Below, piece by piece: positions 7,771 through 15,684 of a stretch of 22,367 bases of DNA; the first letter of the stretch is position 1; every line of letters starts with the position of its first letter. The notes below the pieces were generated by a model that was given only the letters and a program-made list of their open reading frames with translations, had not been told where the DNA came from and did not search any database. The stretch comes from a virus. Location: positions 1-22,367 of IMG/VR virus record IMGVR_UViG_3300009285_000774. One strand, 5' to 3'. Both the position numbers and the translations under genes were made by a program.

Positions 7771-8370
7771 TTACTTGTTGATGTAGTCGAAGACTACGTA
7801 GTCCTGAGACCCTGCAGCCGCCGCGTCGTTGGCGTGGTAGACGACCATCGGCTCCCCCTTACCTCCGCCGTAGATCAGCCCACCGCCCTCGCTGTTGCGC
7901 GCGGTCTGCACCGATACCGTCAGCAGTACCCGCATGTGCCCGGAGTCGGTCGCAATCCCGAATCCGTAGATGGACGCTCCCGCAGAGATAGCCCCCGGAG
8001 ATCCAGCGGCCGCCGTGACGGAGAACCCGGTGAACAGGCCAGTCGCCACGATCCCGAAATACCAATCGCCATTGGTTTTCTGGATGGCGATATAGTCACC
8101 CGAGGCAAGCGGGTTTGCCGCAGTTTGCGGCTCTGCGGTCGCCACAAACCCGGTCGTTGCGCCCGACGCCACCGCCGTGGTGATCGTGGACGATCCCAAG
8201 GGCGACATGAAGTACGCACTCCCAGCCGTCGCTCCGCAAGTAAATGCGAAGGCGCGAATAGATATCCGCTCTCCCGATCGAGCCGGGATGTTCTGGACGA
8301 TCGCAGTATCCGCCGCCTCAGTCTTGTAGCCGAGCGACCCGACTGCCCTTACATACGCATTGCTTCCCAC
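7771..8370 (-). CDS. Putative head decoration / virion protein of unknown family
   Basis: A 199-aa, Ala/Gly/Thr/Ser-rich, probably beta-rich protein (TAGSAYFMSPLGSSTITTAV, then ATGLFTGFSVTAAAGSPG). It begins with a GTG at 8370 preceded by AATAGGAGG, one of the strongest ribosome binding sites in the window, suggesting a high copy number. Its place right after the major capsid gene, before the connector, suits a cement or decoration protein. There is no motif that proves this. A minor structural protein is the main alternative. Confidence 0.5.
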   Translation of the reverse strand: MGSNAYVRAVGSLGYKTEAADTAIVQNIPARSGERISIRAFAFTCGATAGSAYFMSPLGSSTITTAVASGATTGFVATAEPQTAANPLASGDYIAIQKTNGDWYFGIVATGLFTGFSVTAAAGSPGAISAGASIYGFGIATDSGHMRVLLTVSVQTARNSEGGGLIYGGGKGEPMVVYHANDAAAAGSQDYVVFDYINK

Positions 8371-8395
8371 AATAAACCTCCTATTGGTTTAGGGC

Positions 8396-9679
8396 TTACA
8401 CAGCCGCCGTGGTGAGCTTCGACCACGCGCTCGGGATGGCGAGAGTGAACGCCTGCCGAACGCGAGCCCGCAGGTATATCTGCGAGTACTTCATACTTGA
8501 CTCGGTCTGGTCGTAGATCCTGAACTCGAGCCCGAGCCGGTTGCCGTTGAGGATGTACGTCGGGTTTCCGAATGCCACGAAGTCGGTGGACACGGCGCTG
8601 TCGCTGATGTCGGGCATCCCGTCGGTGAGCGTGACAGGATATCCCCGAACCTGGAGCGGCTCCGCGTCGGAGAACCGGCGGATCTTGTAGTTGCCGTTGT
8701 CGTCGACCTCGTTGGCGGGGTAGTCCCACACCGAGGGCGACATGAAGAACCGCGCACCCCGACGCTTCCCACGAGTCGTGAGCTCGGTGATCATCTGGTC
8801 GAGGTAGTCGGTGGTCAGGCTCGAGAACGCAACATCCCCGGCGCCCATGGTCACCTGGTTGATCCCGCTCGCGGCCATGGCTCCGGTAGTGGAGTCGGAC
8901 AGCGCCAGGGTATCGAACTTCGTCCCCCACGCCTCGCCGACCATCGCGCGGATGAACGCTCCGAGGGCGATCAGCGAATCCTGATCCATGTCCTCGGTAA
9001 TCGCGATCCACGTCGCGTAGTCGTAGACGGTGAGCGTCGCCTTGGTCCAGGTCCACGTGTCCTCGGTCGCTGCGGTCTCCTGATCGGTAAGCCGGGTGAA
9101 GGTGAGGGCATCGGTCGTGGTCGGCACCGTGGTCGTGATACCCCGCACCGGTCGCGAGGTCACGAGACTCATCATCGCCGAGGCTTCCTCGGCTATCCGC
9201 ATCACCTCCGGCAGGATGTCCACAGGCACGAGGTATGACCCGAAGAAGTCCGAGTCGTCGCTGTCGTCCGAGGTCATCGGGTCTGAGGAAAGCGCCGCCT
9301 TCAACCAGAAGCGGTCGTGGAGCGCCTTGTACCGAGCCTCGAATCCCGGACGCACCTTGAATCCCTCGGTCTCCGAGTTGATGGTCGGGATACCGCCGAG
9401 CCGGTTGGCCTCACCGCCGTCCTTGCGGTAGAGCGCCTTGACGAACGAGCCGAGCTTGTAGAGCTTCGCCTCTTCGCTGTCGTCACGCTCGATCGAAAGA
9501 GCGTCCTTGAGCTGGACCTGGATGGTCTTGAACTTCTCGGCCATCGACTTGAGCTGCGCATCGACATCGGCGAGCTTCGTGTCCTTCTCGACGTTCGCGG
9601 CCTTCAGCGCGGTTACTTCCGCGTTGGCTTCCTTGGCGAACTCGTTGACATCCTGTTCGCTCTTGATTTCAGTTTTCAT
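8396..9679 (-). CDS. Major capsid protein (HK97 fold)
   Basis: A 427-aa protein. Residues 1-65 form a charged coiled coil (EFAKEANAEVTALKAANVEK and onward), matching the delta scaffold domain removed by the prohead protease. The rest matches HK97-type capsids: FFGSYLVPVDILPEVMRI, RPVRGITTTVPTTT, then EAWGTKFDTLALSDST, RRGARFFMSPSVWDY and a C-terminal YLRARVRQAFTLAIPSAWSK. The start has AGGAGA upstream and lies inside the last codons of the protease gene (11-nt overlap). Neighbours (protease before, connector after) confirm the role. Confidence 0.93.
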   Translation of the reverse strand: MKTEIKSEQDVNEFAKEANAEVTALKAANVEKDTKLADVDAQLKSMAEKFKTIQVQLKDALSIERDDSEEAKLYKLGSFVKALYRKDGGEANRLGGIPTINSETEGFKVRPGFEARYKALHDRFWLKAALSSDPMTSDDSDDSDFFGSYLVPVDILPEVMRIAEEASAMMSLVTSRPVRGITTTVPTTTDALTFTRLTDQETAATEDTWTWTKATLTVYDYATWIAITEDMDQDSLIALGAFIRAMVGEAWGTKFDTLALSDSTTGAMAASGINQVTMGAGDVAFSSLTTDYLDQMITELTTRGKRRGARFFMSPSVWDYPANEVDDNGNYKIRRFSDAEPLQVRGYPVTLTDGMPDISDSAVSTDFVAFGNPTYILNGNRLGLEFRIYDQTESSMKYSQIYLRARVRQAFTLAIPSAWSKLTTAAV

Positions 9680-10409
9680 GGGTAAACATATCTCCTATGT
9701 GTTTCGGTGATCCGAACAGGCCACTCAGTTGACTGGGCTTGTCAACGGGGTCGGGACTGGGATGGTCCTCCGCGCTGGTCTTGCGCTCCTGCTCAGTATC
9801 AGCATACGCGAATATGTGGCTCCGTGCAAGTATCTCACTATCGTCCGCGCTATCCTCCACCACGCCCGCGTTGATGTTTGCGGGGATGTTGACGATCGAG
9901 AACTCCATGAGCTCCTGCTCCCGGTGCACCAGCCGCGTCGGGTCTTTCTTGTCGTCGATGAGCTCGATCCTCAGGGGCTTGAATCCGACCGAGCCCTTGG
10001 TGATGATCCCGCTCTTGACCTTGCTCGCAATCATCATCGCAAACGGGTCGAGTCCCGACTCGTCGAACACGACGCTACCCGTAAGATCCTTGTCGGAGCC
10101 CTTGACCTTCTCGCTCCGCCCGATGGCCGGCCGCATCCAATCATGCGACCACAGCACGATGGGATTCTTCCGGTAGCCGTTGAGTTTCCACCCCGTGGGG
10201 TCGATGCGCTCGAAGTCCGAATCCATCGAGCCGTCGCTAAAAACAAACCGCACCCGTGAGCCGTCCGCCTTGAGCTCTGCGTCGTGAAACATCACGATGT
10301 CCTCTTCGACTCTTCCGTCCTTCGTGTGCTCCTCGAACCACGCTACCAACTCCTGCTCGGTGACCTCGTGCGGCTCGTATCCCGCTGCGCCTTTGAACAG
10401 TACGTTCAT
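9669..10409 (-). CDS. Prohead maturation protease (S78/U35 type)
   Basis: A 246-aa serine protease that cleaves the capsid delta domain during maturation. Candidate catalytic residues are H89 in IVLWSHDW and S140 in KGSVGFKPL. The family-typical EFSIVNIPANINAG follows at 170-182. An extended N-terminus (1-60) is acidic. Strong GGGGAGG lies upstream of the ATG, one base after the portal stop. The 3' end overlaps the capsid start by 11 nt, coupling protease and capsid synthesis. Confidence 0.9.
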   Translation of the reverse strand: MNVLFKGAAGYEPHEVTEQELVAWFEEHTKDGRVEEDIVMFHDAELKADGSRVRFVFSDGSMDSDFERIDPTGWKLNGYRKNPIVLWSHDWMRPAIGRSEKVKGSDKDLTGSVVFDESGLDPFAMMIASKVKSGIITKGSVGFKPLRIELIDDKKDPTRLVHREQELMEFSIVNIPANINAGVVEDSADDSEILARSHIFAYADTEQERKTSAEDHPSPDPVDKPSQLSGLFGSPKHIGDMFTHEN

Positions 10410-10410
10410 G

Positions 10411-12501
10411 TTAAGCCTCCCCTTTCTCGGGTAGTGTTAAGCATCTGCAATTCACGACCTCTTCAACCGGAGCCGTTTCGTCGTGCGGCCATCGTAGCCC
10501 GTTGGAAAACGGTTCGCCGATGCGCACCGTCTCCGATATCTGATGGCTCGGCCTGACATCGGCATCGCGCGAGTCGAGCCACGAATGATACTCAAACCCG
10601 GAATCAAGGTAACTCGCGATCTCGGCGTCATTGACCACCCCGCCAATCTCGGTCCGCGCTATGGTGTTGCACCGGACCTTGGCTTGGTTGTACAGCGTGC
10701 CCAACTTCTCGGCGGCCTCGGCGTCGGTGAGCCCGTCGGTTACCGCCCGCTTGAGCACATCACGCGTGTCGTTGCGGATGGTCTCGGTGATGCGTCCGAT
10801 CTTCTCCAACCGAGCGTTCAGCATTTCCACCGCACGCGTGTTGAAAATCGACCACGACGCGCTTTGCGCCACTCCCGCGGCCGACAGCACATCACGCACG
10901 TGGGGCTCAGTAGCAGCGATCGCCTCCCGATATCGCTTGGCGGTAAGCGTTCGCAACTCCGACTCCGCCGCAGCCCACCAGCCCTCGTCGAGTATCTCGT
11001 CTATCACGGCTGCAGACGGAGCCTTGCCCCGCTTCTCCCGACTCGCGATATTCAGCGTCCGCGCGCGAATCGCGAATACCCAATCCTGCAACTCCTTCCG
11101 ATACTGCGCCTCCACCTTTGCCCATGTCCGCGTGACCCGCTTCCAGTGCATGTCCTTGTACTCGGGCGTCCACGACGCTTTGTGCTCGAGCATCGCCGCG
11201 ACCGTTACCGTCGCATCCCAGTACTTGATAGGCTCGCTCTCGATGGGATCAGGCGCGGCATCGTAGTCGGAGACCGGCTGTAGCAAAAGCGGCATCCACC
11301 ACGTGTCGCCCCACGGAACCGGATCCTCCCCGCGATCTGATCGAACCTCGTTGATTGTCCTGAGCCCCGCGGCGACGTCGGCCCGTTGCCGCTCGGAGAG
11401 TGCATTCCGGTCTTCCTGCAGCTCCGAGATATGATCGATGTTGAAGCGCCCGATCTCCGCAAACCCGTACCGGGAGAAAAACTCAGTATCGAGCTTGTCC
11501 TCAAAGAACCGAAGCAGCGGGTAGATCGTGCCCTCCCAGAAGTTCCGCATCTGCTCGCCGGTGTCTTTCCCCGATAGAGCACTACCCTCGTCGTACACCC
11601 CGGCCACTGCCGGCGGAACCCCATACCGAGCAAGAATGGTTTGCCGCCCCCACTTCATCAGGGTAAAAAACTGCATGTCCTCGGGCGACATCTGGATCTG
11701 CTGGTACTTCACCCCGGCGCCGAGCACCGATATCCCGTTGCGCCTCTTCGAGCCCCCGTGCTCTTTCTGCCAGCGCTCTTTGATCTCCTTCGCCTGGTTC
11801 TCGTCGAGCGTCGGGTTATCGCTTTCGAGTATGCCCTTGGGCACACCCCCGTTGGTGAGCATGGAAAGGTTCGCTTGAGTGGCGTTGACCACCATGCTCA
11901 GGTCCATCTTCATTGCCCGCAGAGGATTCACGCCCCGGCGCGTAGACCACGGGTTCCAGAGCTTGAAATGGATGAGCTCTTTGGGGAGATATGGGATGGT
12001 CCTGTTATCGATCTTGTACTCCCACATCGTGATATCACCCGACTCGCTCACACGCTCTTTCATCGTCGAGGGGTCAACCACGTAGAGAATATCGGTAAGC
12101 TGCTCCCCAAGGCCGGGAAGCCAGAACGCCTCACCCCGCATCATCAGCCACGAGGTCGTCGACTCCCACAGTTGCGAGCGCGAGAGGAACGGATTCACGT
12201 CGCGAAACAGGTCATGTATCGGTCCGCTCTCGACTACCGCTTCGCCACGCAGGATGTCGAAACGGGCCCTTGCGATGTGCTGCGCGATCTTCGTCACCGC
12301 GATGTTGACCCATGATATCTGTCCGTAGGGATTCGCCGATACCCGCACACTCCCCGAGTCGTCGTCATCGATCTGACCGAGGAGGTAGGCAAGCTCGGTT
12401 GCGGTCGACTTCTCCTTCGGCGGCCGCGTGATGCGGATAGACGGGAGGTTGACCCGGATCAGGTTCGCCGCGCGGTCATACGAGAATAAAGCCACCGGCA
12501 T
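10411..12501 (-). CDS. Portal protein fused to MuF-type head morphogenesis domain
   Basis: A 696-aa protein. Residues 1 to about 410 are an HK97-type portal: ISWVNIAVTKIAQHIA, WLMMRGEAFWLPG, GGVPKGILESDN, then ARYGVPPAVAGVYDEGSALS. After a Pro-rich linker, residues about 430-560 are helical, and 605-690 match the SPP1 gp7 / Mu F family (VRCNTIARTEIGGVVNDAE, then WLDSRDADVRPSHQ and WPHDETAPVEEVVNCRC). The portal is the dodecameric DNA gate; MuF-type proteins are minor head proteins often injected with DNA. Here both are on one chain. ATG has GGAGGTGG upstream and overlaps the terminase end by 26 nt. Confidence 0.92.
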   Translation of the reverse strand: MPVALFSYDRAANLIRVNLPSIRITRPPKEKSTATELAYLLGQIDDDDSGSVRVSANPYGQISWVNIAVTKIAQHIARARFDILRGEAVVESGPIHDLFRDVNPFLSRSQLWESTTSWLMMRGEAFWLPGLGEQLTDILYVVDPSTMKERVSESGDITMWEYKIDNRTIPYLPKELIHFKLWNPWSTRRGVNPLRAMKMDLSMVVNATQANLSMLTNGGVPKGILESDNPTLDENQAKEIKERWQKEHGGSKRRNGISVLGAGVKYQQIQMSPEDMQFFTLMKWGRQTILARYGVPPAVAGVYDEGSALSGKDTGEQMRNFWEGTIYPLLRFFEDKLDTEFFSRYGFAEIGRFNIDHISELQEDRNALSERQRADVAAGLRTINEVRSDRGEDPVPWGDTWWMPLLLQPVSDYDAAPDPIESEPIKYWDATVTVAAMLEHKASWTPEYKDMHWKRVTRTWAKVEAQYRKELQDWVFAIRARTLNIASREKRGKAPSAAVIDEILDEGWWAAAESELRTLTAKRYREAIAATEPHVRDVLSAAGVAQSASWSIFNTRAVEMLNARLEKIGRITETIRNDTRDVLKRAVTDGLTDAEAAEKLGTLYNQAKVRCNTIARTEIGGVVNDAEIASYLDSGFEYHSWLDSRDADVRPSHQISETVRIGEPFSNGLRWPHDETAPVEEVVNCRCLTLPEKGEA

Positions 12502-13681
12502 CCACCTCCATAATCAGATATCGTAGCGCATCCATCGCGTGGTCGTTTTCCTTGACCGGCTCCTCTTTGTCGTTGCGCCCTTCCTTCGTTTCGTTCCACC
12601 GATACAACCCGAACTCGCGAATTAGGTTCGGGCAGTCGGAGGAGATGAACAGCCGCGGCTTCCCGTCGGACTGTTTCACGAGTCGCGCCATGACCTTGCG
12701 GATCCCGACGAGAACTTCCTTGCGCGCCCGGTTGGTAGGGATACCCAGGGCCCCCATCTCGGCGTTGTCCTGCGCATCCCAATCGGCGACGGTCCATTGC
12801 ACGTGCCCGGTACGCGCCTTGATCATGCTCGCGTGGTCCTTCAGGAGCGTCTTCGGCTGGTAGTGCTCGGCGTAGATATAAATCCGCTTGTCCTCGTCGA
12901 GCGCCGCCCACAGACATACGAATGGATTGGTGTAGCCGTAATCGAGCGCCCGGTATCTCGGCCAACTCTCGGGGATGGCGAACGATTTGAGGAGATGCAG
13001 GTTGCGGGAGAAGTCGGGATATACAAGCCCCTCAAAAGCCACGAAGTCGCCCTCTATCTCCTGCTTGGCAAATTCTCCGACGTAGTTTGATTCGAGGTCG
13101 GCCACGTACTCACTCGGAAGATAGGTATTCTCACGAGTCGATGCGTGGATGATCTGATACGCGGGGTCGCCCTTCTCTACCCATCGGCGATAGACCCAAT
13201 TGTAGCCGGCCGGAGTCGTGGTGATCCACGCCTGCGGCTTGTGCCCTACCCGAAGCCGCCCGAGGATGACGTTCCACATCGACTCGCGCATCTGCGCCGC
13301 TTCGTCCAGATACGCCCAGTTGAGGTTGGGCCCGCGAAGCCGATCGGGATTGTCGGACGAGCGGAACATTACCGTGGCGCCCTTGCGCTCGAGGATCCCG
13401 TCTGTCTTGTAGTACTCGTACTTGTAGTTGGCCGCGTCGAGGATCGAGAGGAACGTCTTCTGCGTTACGTCTCGAAGCATCGGGTAGGTGGGGGCTACTA
13501 TCACCCCGTCCTCGCCCTCCTCCATCTTGATCACGGCCTTTAGACTACCTGCGTATGTCTTCCCCGCGCCAAGCCCCGATATGAACGCCGGGTACTTCGC
13601 CTGAGAGAAGAGGAAGTCGTCCTGCTTCGGGAGTAGGTTAATGACTACGGACGATGGTGATTGAGCTTTCGACGTTTCCAC
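12476..13681 (-). CDS. terL: Terminase large subunit
   Basis: A 401-aa DNA-packaging motor. The ATPase half has Walker A GLGAGKT (36-42), Walker B AYLDEA (123-128) and the coupling motif TTTPAG (154-159). The nuclease half shows acidic residues in LDYGY (D247), ADWDAQD (D300/D302) and NDHAMDALRY (D380/D384). It is compact, near the lower end for the family. It starts within the end of the small subunit gene (44-nt overlap) and ends inside the portal start. Confidence 0.95.
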   Translation of the reverse strand: METSKAQSPSSVVINLLPKQDDFLFSQAKYPAFISGLGAGKTYAGSLKAVIKMEEGEDGVIVAPTYPMLRDVTQKTFLSILDAANYKYEYYKTDGILERKGATVMFRSSDNPDRLRGPNLNWAYLDEAAQMRESMWNVILGRLRVGHKPQAWITTTPAGYNWVYRRWVEKGDPAYQIIHASTRENTYLPSEYVADLESNYVGEFAKQEIEGDFVAFEGLVYPDFSRNLHLLKSFAIPESWPRYRALDYGYTNPFVCLWAALDEDKRIYIYAEHYQPKTLLKDHASMIKARTGHVQWTVADWDAQDNAEMGALGIPTNRARKEVLVGIRKVMARLVKQSDGKPRLFISSDCPNLIREFGLYRWNETKEGRNDKEEPVKENDHAMDALRYLIMEVDAGGFILV

Positions 13682-14066
13682 TGTGCTCTACCCTCTGCAC
13701 GTCCCGCCACCGCTCAGGTCGCCGGTTCTTCAACCAGAAGATCTGAGCGATCACGTCTGGAGCCTGTTGCTTGGTCACCGTCTTAGTGACCTCCAACTCG
13801 CCCTCTTTCGCCTCTCGGGTAGTCTCCACGTACTCATATCCGAGAGCGCGTTGATACAGCGACAACTCTACTTTGTCATCGGGGATAGCCTTGCCTCTTT
13901 TTAAGGCGTCGATAAACTCGGGATGCTTATTTTTCCAGTTATGTACTGTGGCTACTGATACCTTGAGCTCTTCTGCAATTTCGGCGTCGATTAGCCCGGC
14001 GCGTGCCATCCAGTAGGCGCGTTCGGGAGTATCTGATTTGTAACCGGATGGTCTGCCGCCCGCCAC
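13638..14066 (-). CDS. terS: Terminase small subunit
   Basis: A 142-aa protein that recognises the packaging site and regulates the large subunit. The N-terminus holds a helix-turn-helix (DAEIAEELKVSVATVHNWKN, about 28-47). The C-terminal part ends with APDVIAQIFWLKNRRPERWR, typical of small terminases. The start is a GTG at 14066 without a visible Shine-Dalgarno sequence. A candidate promoter ends 9 bases before it, so the message may be nearly leaderless. Confidence 0.85.
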   Translation of the reverse strand: MAGGRPSGYKSDTPERAYWMARAGLIDAEIAEELKVSVATVHNWKNKHPEFIDALKRGKAIPDDKVELSLYQRALGYEYVETTREAKEGELEVTKTVTKQQAPDVIAQIFWLKNRRPERWRDVQRVEHSGNVESSITIVRSH

Positions 14067-14089
14067 TACGTAAAAAGATACGCCACTAC
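14061..14089. repeat. 9-bp direct repeat flanking the candidate -10 box
   Basis: CGCCACTAC occurs at 14061-14069 and 14081-14089, exactly 20 bp (about two helical turns) apart. One copy covers the predicted transcription start and terminase start codon, the other lies in the promoter spacer. This could be an operator; the small terminase itself has a helix-turn-helix. Confidence 0.4.
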
Positions 14090-14103
14090 ACGAGAAATTG
14101 CAA
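14075..14103 (-). promoter_or_regulatory. Candidate promoter for packaging/head operon
   Basis: On the minus strand TTGCAA (14103-14098), a 17-bp spacer and TATCTT (14080-14075) fit a sigma70-type promoter. The expected start of transcription is about 14068, just before the GTG of the small terminase. It lies in one of the few gaps in the window (14067-14132). Supported by sequence match only. Confidence 0.4.
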
Positions 14104-14108
14104 GATAC

Positions 14109-14140
14109 CGCAATCAGGTGGTCGATTTCAGGCTATTGCG
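14109..14140. terminator. Weak inverted repeat at end of DUF115 gene
   Basis: CGCAAT (14109-14114) and ATTGCG (14135-14140) are perfect complements around a 20-base loop, spanning the stop codon of the DUF115 gene. There is no T-run after the stem, so it is not a standard intrinsic terminator. It may be chance or a mild attenuator before the terminase genes. Confidence 0.2.
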
Positions 14141-15482
14141 TCAGTCCCGCACGCCCGTATGTCCCGTCGGCGCACTTCGTCTCGCCCTCCTCGAGCACAT
14201 TGCGGAAGCGCATCATGATCGCAGCAACGTCTATCGTCGGGTCGTAGGTGTCATGCAGCATCCGCACCATCCCCTCGAGGTGCACCATGTTCTGCGCGAC
14301 CACGAGTTTGTGACCCTCCAACATCGGCACGAAGTAGTGCTGCTTGACCGCCAGCCACGGCTCGAGGCGCTCCCGAGTGCTCCGCGCCTGCGGCCGGATC
14401 TTCGCCCCCTGCGTCTCGATGACCTCCCGGATATCCGCCTTGGGATACAACCCGTCGAGTAGCCCATCCGATGCGTCTACGACGTGCATGTTGTCGACCC
14501 ACGACATCGCTACCGTCGTCGTGCGGTAGTGGGTCATCACGTAATCGGTCAATCGCCCACCCGCCGTCGTGATCCGGATGTGGTTGGTATTCTGGGCATT
14601 CTGCGTCGGCTCGCCCGGCGAGAGTACCCAGCGCTTGCGCTTCTCCCCCGTAGGCTTTTGGTAGTGCCATGCGTCAAACCGCACCGTCTCGTGGTAGCAC
14701 TGATCGCATCCCATGAGGATGAGCGGCGAGTAGCCCATGAAATTGGCCGCGGCCATCTGCATCGGAATCGAATGCGAGAACGGTTGCATTTGCGTCTCGA
14801 TCCAGTTATACCCGGTCGAGAGCGCGTAGGCGTAGAAATAAACCGCCGGATCGTAGACCCGGTACAAATATTTCGTTCCCTTCCACCAGTCGTGGAGGGC
14901 GGGATTTATCCCGGTATGCGTGATCATCACCGTCTTCGCGTAGTCGTAGGGCTTGGCGTCGAACTCCTCCACGGCGCTGAACGGATCGAAGTTCAGTATA
15001 TGCTTGGGCGGAGCTCCGTACTTCTGTAGCGTCGATGCGTGAGAGGATGAGCAGATAAGCCCCCCCCCCCACTTGCGCAGGTGTGGGAGCGCATCGTTGA
15101 GCGAGCACCCTGAGCCGATGATAATGCATGGCCCCGAGTGGTTCCCCTGCGGGAGATCGTGGGCTTGGTGCCGACCCCGGAAGTAGTACCGCAACGATTC
15201 GCCGATCTCATCCGCGCACCGGGAGAGCACGGCCAGCGGCTTCGCCCACTCGTCTCGATGCATATCCTTATAGAGCAGATAGTGATTGCCGAAGGCGGAC
15301 ACCATTTCGCGGGGGAGAATCTTGTTGATAGTCGCCACTTGGAACGCCACCATGTCGGCGGTAATCTCGTTTTCGGGGATGGGTTTCCGGCCTCCGTCCT
15401 CGAACTTTTTGGCAATCTCGTCGTCATGAAGTCGGCGCTCCCCAGGGGCGAACCGGTCCGGGTTACCGATGTGCTCACTCAT
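14133..15482 (-). CDS. DUF115 / Maf-like (MptE-related) putative glycosyltransferase
   Basis: A 449-aa protein. Residues about 115-265 match the DUF115 core: PCIIIGSGCSLNDALPHL with a G-x-G-x-S-L nucleotide-type loop (123-128), then a conserved ILNFDP (D166), and MGYSPLILMGCDQCY (249-263). DUF115 covers archaeal MptE (pterin pyrophosphokinase) and bacterial Maf proteins, which are linked to transfer of nonulosonic acids to flagellin. The nearby CMP-sugar synthetase favours the glycosyl-transfer reading. Residues 139-141 (GGG) are encoded by an 11-G run. The N-terminus overlaps the small zinc-ribbon gene by 8 nt. Acceptor and sugar are unknown; role inferred. Confidence 0.72.
   Translation of the reverse strand: MSEHIGNPDRFAPGERRLHDDEIAKKFEDGGRKPIPENEITADMVAFQVATINKILPREMVSAFGNHYLLYKDMHRDEWAKPLAVLSRCADEIGESLRYYFRGRHQAHDLPQGNHSGPCIIIGSGCSLNDALPHLRKWGGGLICSSSHASTLQKYGAPPKHILNFDPFSAVEEFDAKPYDYAKTVMITHTGINPALHDWWKGTKYLYRVYDPAVYFYAYALSTGYNWIETQMQPFSHSIPMQMAAANFMGYSPLILMGCDQCYHETVRFDAWHYQKPTGEKRKRWVLSPGEPTQNAQNTNHIRITTAGGRLTDYVMTHYRTTTVAMSWVDNMHVVDASDGLLDGLYPKADIREVIETQGAKIRPQARSTRERLEPWLAVKQHYFVPMLEGHKLVVAQNMVHLEGMVRMLHDTYDPTIDVAAIMMRFRNVLEEGETKCADGTYGRAGLTQ
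15060..15070 (-). repeat. 11-G homopolymer inside DUF115 gene
   Basis: The coding strand reads T followed by eleven G and then CTTATC, encoding Trp-Gly-Gly-Gly-Leu. No other homopolymer of this length was noticed in the window. Slippage by one base would frameshift and truncate the protein inside its core domain. In this sequence the frame is intact (ON). Confidence 0.9.
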
Positions 15483-15684
15483 AGTAGGTCGCCTCCCACT
15501 GCTCCTCCACGAACTTCGTCACGGTGCCACAGACGGAGCAATTAGGAATCACCCGATTCGGTTTCCTCCATCCCGCCCCTGACAATGGAGCCGCGCACTT
15601 CGGGCACTCGTACCGCCCGTATCGATACCCAATCGCACTCGCGAATTGCTGTATAGCAACCGCGATCTTCTCACTTATAGTCAT
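15475..15684 (-). CDS. Small zinc-ribbon protein, 69 aa
   Basis: Contains two Cys pairs, CPKC (about 28-31) and CSVC (about 49-52), spaced as in a zinc ribbon, after a short helix (EKIAVAIQQFASAIG). It begins inside the end of the cytidylyltransferase gene (14-nt overlap) and ends inside the DUF115 start. It therefore lies between the two sugar genes. It may bind nucleic acid or simply be a structural zinc protein; no family recognised. Confidence 0.7.
   Translation of the reverse strand: MTISEKIAVAIQQFASAIGYRYGRYECPKCAAPLSGAGWRKPNRVIPNCSVCGTVTKFVEEQWEATYYE

Noticed and set aside
7645-8415. Plus-strand open frame (256 aa) opposite the putative decoration protein
   Set aside because: Low-complexity Arg/Ser/Pro translation, no ribosome binding site, and it opposes two well-initiated minus-strand genes.
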